From: Gammaproteobacteria bacterium
Lineage (GTDB): Bacteria; Pseudomonadota; Gammaproteobacteria; Steroidobacterales; Steroidobacteraceae
Assembly (NCBI GenBank): GCA_021323735.1
Contig: JAJPKM010000023.1
Coordinates: 1 to 64,000 of the forward strand
Length of the DNA stretch: 64,000 nucleotides
Direction: 5' to 3'
Positions 8,787-19,885 of this stretch are shown piece after piece. The notes under the pieces are model-generated. The model had not been told where the DNA came from. It searched no databases and saw nothing but the letters and a program-made list of their open reading frames with translations. Position 1 is the stretch's first letter. Each line of letters begins with the position of its first letter. The position numbers and the translations under genes are program-made.

Positions 8787-10043
8787 TCAGGTTCGCTTGA
8801 GCATGGTCATGGCTGCGGGGCTCCCCACCGCTTCGAATCGGCCGGTGAAGGTCAGGGCACCGCTCGTCGCATTCATATGAAACGAGGTGATGGAATCGCC
8901 GCGTTGGTTGCACGAGTAGAGGAATGCTCCGCCCGGATCGATGCACAGACTGCGCGGCGAGTCGGCATGTACCCAGGTTTCCGACGTATTGCGCAACTGG
9001 CCGTCGTCGGCAACCGCAAAAATGGCCACGGCATTGTGTAGGCGGTTCGCCACATAGAGAAAACGGCCGTCCGCGGAGATAACGATTTCGGAGGAGAGGT
9101 TGCTGCCCTCGAATTTCGGCGGCAAGCTCGAGACGACCTGCTTGAGCTTCATGCCCCCGCGCGTCGCGTCGTAGTCGTATACGGCCACCTTTCCGTCGTG
9201 CTCGTACAAGTTGTAAAACAGGCGTCCATTCGGGTGGAAGATGAAGTGTCGCGGCGCGGAACCCGGCGGCGCCGGAATCACCGAGACATTGGCCGGCAGC
9301 AAGCGCCCAGCCGCGGCGTCGAAGCGCCATACCCAGGTCAAGTCCAGTCCCGCGTCGTTGGCGATCACGAATTGTCCGCTCGGGTCCGGTGCCACCATGT
9401 GCAGATGCGGACCGTCATGGTCGCTCACGGCGAACTGTCCCGGCGGATCGTTCACCGCGTGTCCATGATGCCGTGGACCCACGCTTGGCCGTAAGTCCGT
9501 GGCCTCCCCCAACGCGCCGTCCGCGCCCACCGGAAAGACGGCCACACTGCCGCCTCCGTAGTTGGCGACGAACACGAACTTGCCGGAGGGATGCACGCTG
9601 AGATGCGCAGGGGTGACTCCGCCGGAGCTCACCGCGCCCAGCCGCGTCAAATGCAAGTTATCCGCATCGATGGCATAGGAAACCACCGCGCCGCCGTGCG
9701 TGCCCTGAAAATTATCGATTTCGCTGACCGCATACAGCCGCGTCTGCGCCGGATTGACGGCCAGCCACGTGGGGTTTCGAATGTCGTCGATGACCTGCAA
9801 CTGGGTCAGTGCGGCGGTATTAGGATCGATCCGAAACAGGTAGATGCCGCCGCCGTTCGGCGTGTACGTGCCCACATAGGCATAGTTGGACGCCGCGGCA
9901 GAAGCCGGCCCCGGCGCACCACCCGCGACGCTCGCAGCGCCCGCGGTGCCGCCGGGCGTGCGCAGCAGTTGAGGCAGCATCGTCGGCGCAGCCAGGAGAG
10001 TCGCTGCCCGGATTAGATTGCGACGGGTAATTCTTGATTTCAA
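8787..10043 (-). CDS. Lactonase family protein (6-phosphogluconolactonase-like beta-propeller) with a Tat signal
   Basis: A 418-residue seven-bladed propeller of the YbhE/Pgl lactonase family, with repeated THGGAVVSYAID, HPSGKFVFVANYGGGSVAVFP and HFIFHPNGRLFYNLYEHD blades. The family hydrolyses 6-phosphogluconolactone. The N-terminus reads ITRRNLIRAATLLAAP, a twin-arginine signal, so this copy is probably exported, which is odd for a cytosolic pathway. The apparent start is TTG at 10043 with GGAAG five bases upstream. It lies 51 bases upstream of gnd on the same strand. A periplasmic sugar-lactone lactonase is the alternative. Confidence 0.85.
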   Translation of the reverse strand: MKSRITRRNLIRAATLLAAPTMLPQLLRTPGGTAGAASVAGGAPGPASAAASNYAYVGTYTPNGGGIYLFRIDPNTAALTQLQVIDDIRNPTWLAVNPAQTRLYAVSEIDNFQGTHGGAVVSYAIDADNLHLTRLGAVSSGGVTPAHLSVHPSGKFVFVANYGGGSVAVFPVGADGALGEATDLRPSVGPRHHGHAVNDPPGQFAVSDHDGPHLHMVAPDPSGQFVIANDAGLDLTWVWRFDAAAGRLLPANVSVIPAPPGSAPRHFIFHPNGRLFYNLYEHDGKVAVYDYDATRGGMKLKQVVSSLPPKFEGSNLSSEIVISADGRFLYVANRLHNAVAIFAVADDGQLRNTSETWVHADSPRSLCIDPGGAFLYSCNQRGDSITSFHMNATSGALTFTGRFEAVGSPAAMTMLKRT

Positions 10044-10071
10044 CGAGTCTTCCCGCGGACCGGAATCGCGT

Positions 10072-11973
10072 TCAGTTGTTCAGGAAGACGGTAATGCCGG
10101 TCGCGGAAAATGCCGAGCTCGACACCGTGTACTGCCCGACCGCCGTCATACCGGTCGCCAGGGTGGCGCCGTTCAGCTCCGATTGCAACTGCGTCACGAA
10201 TGCCGCGTACGTGTCGAAGCTCTCGATGGTGAACGACGTGGAATGACCGATGGAGTACACGGCCGGACCCGAGGTATTGGGCGTGATCGTCGGGCCGGGA
10301 GACAAGCCTGCGAGATCGACGATCTGCGGTCCGATAGCGATTTGATGACGGACACCCAAGGCACTGTTCGCGGCGTTGAGCACGACGGCTGTGTCGTCGA
10401 ACGAGGTGAACGGGGCCGCGGTGCCGGCGCCCCAGTCGATCACCAACTCGGATTGAATCGTGGTCGGGTCGGCCAACGCGGAGGCATTGAAATTCGGCGG
10501 CGCCGTGCCGAAGGTGTTGGGGAATCCCGTGACCACCACCGGTGCGCCAACGACGGCACTCGTCAGCGCCAGACCGCCGGTCGCCACGCCGTATTGATTG
10601 CCGGTGGCGGCACTGCCGACGAAATCGAAGGCGGAAATCGATCGCCCGCCAAGACGCGTCAAGCTGAGCGTCAATGCGGCAGTACCCTGTGCCGTCACCA
10701 ATCCTTCCGCGGTGCTGAGATCGAGACGCACGCGGCCGGCGCTGGCGTCGAGAACGACCCCGCTCGTGCCGGTCTGGGTCGCCGTGCCGAATGCCTCGAT
10801 CACAGATCCCACCGAGATTTCCTGCGGGCTGATGAAACCCGCCGCATTCTGTCCGAAAAACGATACCAGCGTGCCGGGTCCGACATTGACGATGGTCGTA
10901 CCCGGAATCACGATGACGGTGCCGTTGTTCTCATCCAGCGTGGCGTCCTCGAGACCCAGGATGTTGCCGTTGCGCGCCGATACGACTCCCGTCACACGAT
11001 CGACGGCCAATCCTTGCACGCTGTCGACGAGCACCTGCGCGGCGATGAAGCTAACGGTGGATGCAGTGCTGCTCGTCGAACCCCCGTAGATGGGAGTTGT
11101 GCTTACGGGCGCCGGCGCGCCGGCGGGCGTGGTCGCAGCGGTCGACGGCGTCGTGATCGTGAGCGTGCCGAAGGTCTGCACCAAGCTGTTAGCCGGCAGA
11201 GCCGCAAGCTGCGCCTGTCCCGCCGTGCCCACCGACACGAAGCCGTTGATATCGTAGTTGGTGGTGCTGCTCGGTTCGATCGAAAGCTGTCCCGGACCGG
11301 CCGTCGCACTGTCGAACGGCGTGATGCCGGTTGCGAAAAATGCGGCGTTCGAATTTTGGAGGGGACCACGAACCCGAACTTGCTTCGCATCGATCGGCAA
11401 AGTGCTGGCCGAGATCATCGGGGTGATGGTCACGGTTTTCGCGCCCAAGTTGACCAGGCTCGAGGACGCCAGATTGAAATCCAATGAAACCCGGGCGACC
11501 TGTTTGGCCGCGCTTCGAAACGGATTGCCGGGATCGAACGCCACCGCCACGGAGACCAGGCCTAAGGCCTTGCCCTGCGCATCCACCGGCGTCAGCGCCA
11601 CGCCATCCAGACTGCCGTCGTCATAGATGATCTGCGCCGTGCTGAAGTCGAGCGTGACGAACGCACCGGTGTAGGTACCCTTGGCCACTCCCGGCGCCGC
11701 GAGTACCTCGCTCAAATCGAACAGCTGGGTAAAATCTACCGAAGTTGCGGTCGGCAGAATTGTCACACCCGCCCTGCCGCCGGATGTTTGCAGCCGGATC
11801 GAATTCAAGGAGACACGGTAAGCGATAAACCTGTCGGAAGACGGAGTGGCGGTCAGGGTGACCACGGCGCTGCCGCTGCAGGCCGCCATGATCAACAGCG
11901 CGGCACCCATCGGCAACGCAAGCAGCTTCGACATCAGGGCTCGCATACGACTATTGTTGTGCCATTTCCGCAT
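10072..11973 (-). CDS. Large exported lipoprotein, DUF4382/DUF5666-like
   Basis: About 633 residues. The N-terminus MRALMSKLLALPMGAALLIM followed by AAC is a lipoprotein signal with the lipid Cys soon after. The next segment (IAYRVSLNSIRL, VDFTQLFDLSEVL, GTYTGAFVTLDFS) looks like a DUF4382-type domain. The rest is Ala/Thr/Gly-rich beta-repeats resembling DUF5666 (repeated GVVSARNGNILGLED-type turns). I recognise no catalytic motif. The start is unclear: ATG 11973 and 11949 both precede the signal, and an ATG at 12057 gives an unlikely extension. It is 28 bases upstream of the lactonase gene. Confidence 0.7.
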   Translation of the reverse strand: MRKWHNNSRMRALMSKLLALPMGAALLIMAACSGSAVVTLTATPSSDRFIAYRVSLNSIRLQTSGGRAGVTILPTATSVDFTQLFDLSEVLAAPGVAKGTYTGAFVTLDFSTAQIIYDDGSLDGVALTPVDAQGKALGLVSVAVAFDPGNPFRSAAKQVARVSLDFNLASSSLVNLGAKTVTITPMISASTLPIDAKQVRVRGPLQNSNAAFFATGITPFDSATAGPGQLSIEPSSTTNYDINGFVSVGTAGQAQLAALPANSLVQTFGTLTITTPSTAATTPAGAPAPVSTTPIYGGSTSSTASTVSFIAAQVLVDSVQGLAVDRVTGVVSARNGNILGLEDATLDENNGTVIVIPGTTIVNVGPGTLVSFFGQNAAGFISPQEISVGSVIEAFGTATQTGTSGVVLDASAGRVRLDLSTAEGLVTAQGTAALTLSLTRLGGRSISAFDFVGSAATGNQYGVATGGLALTSAVVGAPVVVTGFPNTFGTAPPNFNASALADPTTIQSELVIDWGAGTAAPFTSFDDTAVVLNAANSALGVRHQIAIGPQIVDLAGLSPGPTITPNTSGPAVYSIGHSTSFTIESFDTYAAFVTQLQSELNGATLATGMTAVGQYTVSSSAFSATGITVFLNN

Positions 11974-12137
11974 CGTGGAAAGCATTAAACTAGAAAAGAT
12001 CTGTGAAGTCCCCTTAATGCGCCGCGGTGCAGTCGCCGGCATGCGACAGCGCCGCATTCGGCACCCTAACCTCAGGAAGAGTACCCATCGATCCGGCCTT
12101 CGCAGGAATAAGCCCGGCGTCCCTCTGACCCGCGCGC

Positions 12138-12764
12138 CTAAGGAGCGACGAGCCCACGCTCAGTTGCCGACTGTAGCTGCTCGCCCACATGAATCATTTG
12201 CGTGACGAAACCTTGAAATACCAACAGCTTTTCGATGCCACTCGCGAGATCTTGTGGAGAGAGAGTCGGTCGAGCCGCAAAGTAAGCCTCAAGGCTGAGC
12301 CAGGCAGGGGATGCTTGCTCTTCTAGTGAACCATAGTCATGCACGAGGAAGTTCGACGCAGCATAGCGATTGATCTCCTCGACCTTCATGTGACCCAGGA
12401 CGCCAGTCGAAAGCGCGGAATCCCAGCGGCTGCTGCTGAAGAAGTAAAAACTAGGCCTAATCATGGAGATTCTGGCAGCAAACTGCTCAGGATGCTGGCG
12501 AAGCCCAGGTAAGTCCGCCACGATCTTTTGGATTTGGGTCTGCATTCCGCGAGTATTTTCGAGTTCCCGCCGAATATTCGTTTGGTTCTCAGTGATCTCA
12601 ACACGAAAATTTTCACGCGCTTCGCGCACGGACCGGTGTACAGACACCGTTTCGCGGATACCTTCGAGGCTTAGGGCTATGAGAATACCAATAGTTACGA
12701 TGCCAATATGGACCGCGAAGTCCTTGACGGAGTGCGTCGCGCCGACGGGGCCATGAACATCCAT
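12138..12764 (-). CDS. Hypothetical single-pass membrane protein with coiled coil
   Basis: A 208-residue protein I do not recognise with certainty. The N-terminus is cytoplasmic (MDVHGPVGATHSVKDF), followed by one membrane segment at about 18-36 (VHIGIVTIGILIALSLEGI). A charged helical stretch with heptad character follows (REARENFRVEITENQTNIRREL), then a globular part. Proteins with this N-terminal layout recur as hypothetical inner-membrane proteins in gammaproteobacteria. It stands alone between the lipoprotein and the acyl-CoA dehydrogenase. No function is proposed. Confidence 0.65.
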   Translation of the reverse strand: MDVHGPVGATHSVKDFAVHIGIVTIGILIALSLEGIRETVSVHRSVREARENFRVEITENQTNIRRELENTRGMQTQIQKIVADLPGLRQHPEQFAARISMIRPSFYFFSSSRWDSALSTGVLGHMKVEEINRYAASNFLVHDYGSLEEQASPAWLSLEAYFAARPTLSPQDLASGIEKLLVFQGFVTQMIHVGEQLQSATERGLVAP

Positions 12765-12828
12765 CAGAATTCCTCAAAACTTGGGTGGGGTGTGATAAGA
12801 ATAACGGCTGTCCGTGAATTCGTGCCGG

Positions 12829-13977
12829 TCAAAGCGCCCGGGAAATCAACTCCTTCATGATTTCATTGGTGCCGCCGTAAATGCGCTGCACGCGGGAGTC
12901 GGCGAACAGACGGCATACCAAGTACTCATTCATGTATCCGTAACCACCGTGCAGTTGCACGCACTCATCGAGCACTTCCTGCTGCGTATCGGTGACCCAA
13001 TACTTGGCCATCGACGCGGTGACGGTGTCGAGCGTCCCGGCAACGACTTTGGCGATGATGTCATCGACGAACAGGCGGGCGATATGCGTCTTGGTGGCCA
13101 GCTCCGCCAATTTGAATTTCGTATTCTGAAATTCGACGATCGCTTTACCGAATGCTTTGCGATCCTTGACGTAACGAATCGTTTCGGCGAGTCCTCCCTC
13201 CATGGCCGCCACGCCGGCCACCGCGATGAGTGCCCGCTCATACGGCAAATCGCCCATGAGCTGATAGAAGCCCTGCCCGGGGGCTCCACCCAGAAGATTC
13301 GCGGCGGGTACTCGAACATCCTCGAAAAACAGCTCCGCGGTGTCCTGCGACTTCATGCCCATCTTGTCGAGAATTCGCCCCACGCGAAAACCCTTCAGGT
13401 TGTCGGTCTCCACCATGAGGATCGATGTGCCCTTGGCGCCTTCGCCGGGCGAGGTCTTCACCACCAGCGCGATCAATCCCGCCAGGAATCCATTGGTAAT
13501 GAATATTTTCGAGCCATTGACGATATAACTGTCGCCGTCGAGCACCGCGCGCGTGCGCAACCCCTGCAAGTCGGAGCCGGCCGCCGGTTCCGACATGCCG
13601 ATGGCGCCGATCAGTTCGCCGCTGGCCAGGCGCGGCAGGAAGCGACGCTTCTGCTCCTCGGTACCGTGATTTTCCAGGTAGTGCGCGCAGATGCTGTGCA
13701 CTCCCTGACCGAACCCTGAAATGCCGCGCCGCGAAGTCTCCTCGTACAGCACCGCTTCATGGCGAAAATCCCCGCCCACGCCGCCATAGTCGGCGGATAT
13801 GTCGGTGCACAGCAGTCCCATGTCGCCGGCCTTGCGCCAGATATCCTTTCCGACGCACTGCTGCTTACGCCACTGTTCATCGTGCGGCACCATTTCGGCT
13901 TCGACGAAGCGCGCCACCGCATCTCGAAAGATCGAGAGATCCTCGTCCATCCATGGCGAGACGTACGAGGCGTTCAT
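12829..13977 (-). CDS. Acyl-CoA dehydrogenase, LCAD-like
   Basis: A 382-residue FAD enzyme catalysing alpha,beta-dehydrogenation of acyl-CoA in beta-oxidation. It resembles the long-chain type: the catalytic Glu sits in the LPYERALIA segment (E247) and the C-terminal YGGTNEIMKELI has Gly where short-chain enzymes carry the base. FAD-binding IGAIGMSEPAAGSDLQGL and the LHGGYGYMNEY stretch are present. The start at 13977 (MNASYVSPW) fits the family; upstream codons belong to a separate small gene whose TGA overlaps this ATG (ATGA). Chain-length preference is inference. Confidence 0.9.
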   Translation of the reverse strand: MNASYVSPWMDEDLSIFRDAVARFVEAEMVPHDEQWRKQQCVGKDIWRKAGDMGLLCTDISADYGGVGGDFRHEAVLYEETSRRGISGFGQGVHSICAHYLENHGTEEQKRRFLPRLASGELIGAIGMSEPAAGSDLQGLRTRAVLDGDSYIVNGSKIFITNGFLAGLIALVVKTSPGEGAKGTSILMVETDNLKGFRVGRILDKMGMKSQDTAELFFEDVRVPAANLLGGAPGQGFYQLMGDLPYERALIAVAGVAAMEGGLAETIRYVKDRKAFGKAIVEFQNTKFKLAELATKTHIARLFVDDIIAKVVAGTLDTVTASMAKYWVTDTQQEVLDECVQLHGGYGYMNEYLVCRLFADSRVQRIYGGTNEIMKELISRAL

Positions 13978-14111
13978 GCGATGGGCTTGGTGGGCAATGG
14001 TTCGACCGGCACATCCGGAACTGCGGAGCGCCGTACTTGCTTGGCGTCCTGCCGGGCTTTTCTGGCCGCCTCCTTCTGCTTCTTCGCGTGACGATAATTC
14101 GGCTTGGCCAA
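13974..14111 (-). CDS. Small lysine-rich protein (45 aa), TTG start, coupled to the acyl-CoA dehydrogenase
   Basis: Opening with TTG at 14111, this frame encodes MAKPNYRHAKKQKEAARKAR and continues basic to PLPTKPIA. An AGGAG lies six bases before the TTG. Its TGA overlaps the ATG of the acyl-CoA dehydrogenase by four bases, so translation is probably coupled. Short MAKPNY-type Lys/Arg-rich proteins are, to my recollection, recurrent in proteobacteria and usually go unannotated; no function is known to me. The strong ribosome site, composition and exact overlap argue that this is a gene and not an N-terminal extension of the dehydrogenase, with which it is out of frame. Confidence 0.72.
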   Translation of the reverse strand: MAKPNYRHAKKQKEAARKARQDAKQVRRSAVPDVPVEPLPTKPIA

Positions 14112-14255
14112 ATGAATCTCCTGGATAACTCGCTGATTTCGATCTTACTGAAGCGTGCACTGTTATGCGAACGGCTGAACGCGGGCCCATCATGCCAATA
14201 GAATCAATCGATTAGGCCAACCCATGGCTCTCGCCTACCTGCCGAAGCCTTCCGC

Positions 14256-15584
14256 GTGCAATTGTCTGGATCGCTACTATACTTCGGCGTGGCCGAACAA
14301 AAACAAAAGTCCTGGCTAGCCTCCGCTAATTTTGGGCTGGCTATTCTCGCCTTCATCAACTTATTCAGCTATCTCGATCGCTATGTGGTCTCCGGGGTGC
14401 TCGAAAGCCTGAAGCATTCCGATCTTGGGCTCTCCGACACCAACTTAGGCTCGCTCATGTCCGGCTTCCTGGTGGTGTACACCCTGCTGGCTCCGGTGTT
14501 CGGCGCGCTGGGCGATAGGCGCTCGCGGCCACGGCTGATTGCGCTGGGCGTTGCCTGCTGGAGTTTTGCCACCGCGCTGTCGGGGCTCGCGGTCAATTTC
14601 TTGACACTGTTTGCCGCACGGGCCGCCGTGGGCGTCGGGGAAGCGGCGTATGTCACCATCGCCCCCAGCCTGCTGTCGGATTATTTTCCGGTGCGGCAAC
14701 GCGGCCGCGTCATGGCGATTTTCTTCTGCGCGATACCCGTAGGCTCGGCATTGGGCTACGTGGTCGGCGGGTTGGTGGACAAGCATTATGGTTGGCGCGC
14801 CGCGTTCTTCGTGGCCGGTGTTCCCGGGCTGCTGCTGGCGGCGTTGTGTTTGCTGCTTCGAGACCCGCCTCGCGGCATCCAGGATCAGGCCGAGGGACTG
14901 GCCAAAACTGTCGTTCCAGGACCACCGAAGTCTAGCGTCGGCCGCGAGGCGTGGCTGACCTACGGCCGCCTGCTTCGCAACAAACCCTATGCACTGACCG
15001 TGCTCGGATACGCCGCCTATACCTTTGCCATCGGCGGCCTGGCCTATTGGATGCCGGCGTTTCTCGAACGCGCGCGCGGCATCCCGCGCAGCGAAGCCAC
15101 CGTGAGCTTCGGCACCATCGTCGTCGTTACCGGGTTCATCGGCACCTTTGTCGGCGGCTGGATGGGCGACTACTTCGCCAAGAGCTCGCGCCAGGCATAT
15201 CTCTGGCTGTCAGCCATTGCAACGCTCATCGCGGCGCCATTCGTGTGGCTGGCGCTCACCACGACTTCGCATTCCCTCTATGTGACATGCATGGTGACGG
15301 CGCAACTCTGCCTGTTCCTGTCCACCGGTCCGATCAACGCCGCCATCATCAATCTCGTGATCGCCGGCGAGCGCGCCACGGCCATTGCATTGAGCGTGTT
15401 CGCCATTCATCTGCTCGGCGATGCGCTGTCGCCGTTGATCGTGGGCGCCCTATCGGACGCGTCCTCTCTGCAGCAGGCCATCCAGATATTGCCGGTCGCC
15501 GTGCTGATCGGCGGATTCGTGTGGATATGGGCTGCCCGCGCGCAGGCAGTGTCGAAGGACATGAGCCGAGAGACCGTCTCCTAG
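14256..15584 (+). CDS. MFS transporter, Spinster-like
   Basis: About 442 residues with twelve predicted membrane helices. The first loop holds the MFS signature GALGDRRSRPRLIALG (the GxxxDRxxR motif), and the early YLDRYVVSGVLESLK plus RAAVGVGEAAYVTIAPSLLSDYFP matches the Spinster-like subgroup (SPNS, often annotated as sphingolipid or organic-acid transporters in bacteria). Substrate is unknown. The start is uncertain: GTG 14256, TTG 14262 or GTG 14289, none with a clear ribosome site. The malQ gene converges on its 3' end. Confidence 0.85.
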   Translation: MQLSGSLLYFGVAEQKQKSWLASANFGLAILAFINLFSYLDRYVVSGVLESLKHSDLGLSDTNLGSLMSGFLVVYTLLAPVFGALGDRRSRPRLIALGVACWSFATALSGLAVNFLTLFAARAAVGVGEAAYVTIAPSLLSDYFPVRQRGRVMAIFFCAIPVGSALGYVVGGLVDKHYGWRAAFFVAGVPGLLLAALCLLLRDPPRGIQDQAEGLAKTVVPGPPKSSVGREAWLTYGRLLRNKPYALTVLGYAAYTFAIGGLAYWMPAFLERARGIPRSEATVSFGTIVVVTGFIGTFVGGWMGDYFAKSSRQAYLWLSAIATLIAAPFVWLALTTTSHSLYVTCMVTAQLCLFLSTGPINAAIINLVIAGERATAIALSVFAIHLLGDALSPLIVGALSDASSLQQAIQILPVAVLIGGFVWIWAARAQAVSKDMSRETVS

Positions 15585-17875
15585 CCTCAATTACGCGCAA
15601 AGGCGGATCCCATCCTAATATTCATGCACGAAGGGCGGATCCTACTCCTCGAAGACCAATCCGGCTTGTCTGAGCTTCTCCGCTTTTCTTGCGATTTATT
15701 CAGGCCATCCGCGCCCTATTAATCGCCGCGAACTGCTCGGCTAAATCGCTGCGCTCCATCATGTCCTCGATGTCCGCGTCGAGCTTGCGCTGCCAGTTCG
15801 GGTACTCGGCGTCGGTTCCCGGCACGTTGACCGGCTCGGTCATCCCCAATAAATCCTCGATTTGCAGCGCCACGAGCGTGGCCGTGGAACTCGCCAGGTA
15901 AAGATGCAGCGCCTGCGCAAGTTCCGCGGTAAAAGATTCAGAGTGCGTGCTCGGTATTGCGGGACTCAAGCCCTGATCGCGCAGCGCGGCGAGCAGCATC
16001 TCACGATCGTGCTCACGCTCGCGCACGATCTCATGTTCGATCTCGGCGCTCGGATAAAGATTCAGGCGTCGGCGCAGCTCGACGTCCCGGCCCTCCCAAT
16101 AGCTTCTCAAGGTGGGCAGGTCGTGGGTCGTGGCCGCGGCCAGTGCGCGCTTCGCGAATTGATGCGGCGGCCGAAAGCGACCGTCCATCTTTTCGAACAG
16201 CAGAACCTTGTAGTGATAGAGGCCGAATTCAGGCATTGCGCGGCGCATCTCGTCCGGCACCACACCTAAGTCCTCGCCCACCACCAGACAGCGGCTGCGT
16301 GCGCTCTCCAGGGCCAGCACCGTCAGCAGCTCGTTCAGCGGATAGTACACATAGGCGCCTTGCGTCGCAGATCGGCCCGCGGGCACCCACCACAGCCGGC
16401 AAAGCGACATCACATGATCCAGGCGCAATGCACCGTAGTAGCGCATGTTGTTGCGGATCAAACGGATGAACCCTTCAAGCCGCTGCGCCAGCATCGCGGA
16501 GGGATCCTGGGGCGGAATTCCCCACCCCTGCCCCTTGAGGGCCAGCGGATCCGGCGGCGCGCCAATTTCGGCACCCAGAGAATAGCTGGCCCGATCCGCC
16601 CAGGTCTCCGAACCCGAAGGGTTGGCACCGACGGCATAATCGCCGTAAAGACCGATGGCCATGCCCAGTTCGCGCGTCAGCTCCTGCACACCCAACAGCT
16701 GCTCATGCGCCAGCCATTGCAGGTATACGAAGAATTCCACTTCGGCCGGATGCTCGAGGGCAAATCTCCCGGCCGCGGCGCCAGCCACATCGCGGTAGGC
16801 TTCCGGCCAACTCAACCATCCCGACGAGCAGCCGGTGTTAGCGCGAAAATGACGGTCGAGCGCATCGAAGCGCGCGTGCATTTGCAGCGCCGCTCCGCGC
16901 TCGGCAACGAAGGCTTGGAAAGCCTGTGCCCGCGCGCTGCCTGTCGCCAAATGCCGATCGCGAAACTCCTGATAAAGCAGCGTGAGTATTTCAAATTTCA
17001 GGTCCGCGACGCCCTGATAGTCCACGAAGGTGCGCGCGCGCAGCGCATCCAGCCGGCTTGCGACCTCGAGCGAGGCGAGCCGATCGCGAACCGCCGCGCA
17101 ATGCCTAAATTCCGGAACGGCGGGCACCGCGATATACAGGACGTTGAGAAAACGGCGGCTCGACGCGCTGTAGGGACTGCACCGTACCGGGTCGGCCGGT
17201 GCCAAGGCATGCAAAGGATTTAAGCCCACGAAGCCCGCGCCGCACGCGGCCATCCAGCGCACCAACCGCTGTAAATCCTGGAAGTCCCCGATGCCCCAAT
17301 TGGTCAGCGAACGCAGCGTGTAGAGCTGCACTGAGACTCCCCATAGCCGTCGGCCCGCGGCAATCGCTGAAGGCTCGTAGCAGGCCGGCGGTGCAATGAT
17401 CAAAGCGCAGCGATCGGAGACTCCGCCGGCGATCCGGGCCTCGAATTCGTGATACCCTGGCGGCAGATCGAGCGGCAGCTCGAAGCGCCGGCGCGTCATC
17501 CAGGTTCCCGCGACTTCTCCCCGCCAAGTCTCGGCGCAATCGGACGTGGAGGTCTCGCCCTCGGTGCCGGAACCATTCTCCAAAATCACCCGCCAGAGGA
17601 TGGAGGCTCCAACCTCTTGCGCCGTCACATTGATCTCAAAGCCCATGCGCGCGCTTCGCGCGGCTACCACGAGAGGCAACAGTCGGCGCGAGCGAACGAT
17701 CTCGGCCTGCTGCAGGCTTGCGATGAGTTTCTCGTCCTCCACCTCGCATCCCATGGCTTGCAAGATGCCAACCTTGGTGTCCAGGCTGAAGTACTTCAGT
17801 TCCCCTCGATAGTCATGATAGGCGTCGCCGATGCCGCGCATCTTGGCCAACCTTTCGATCAGCGCGGTGTCCACT

Positions 17876-19860
<1,985 letters not shown>

Positions 19861-19885
<25 letters not shown>

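Noticed and set aside
10018-11487. A 489-codon plus-strand frame opposite the large lipoprotein gene
   Set aside because: Arg/Asp/Gly-rich, no signal or domain. The minus-strand frame has a lipoprotein signal and coherent beta repeats.
13978-14193. N-terminal extension of the acyl-CoA dehydrogenase
   Set aside because: The extra residues are low-complexity and out of keeping with the family; the same DNA in another frame encodes a small protein with its own ribosome site.
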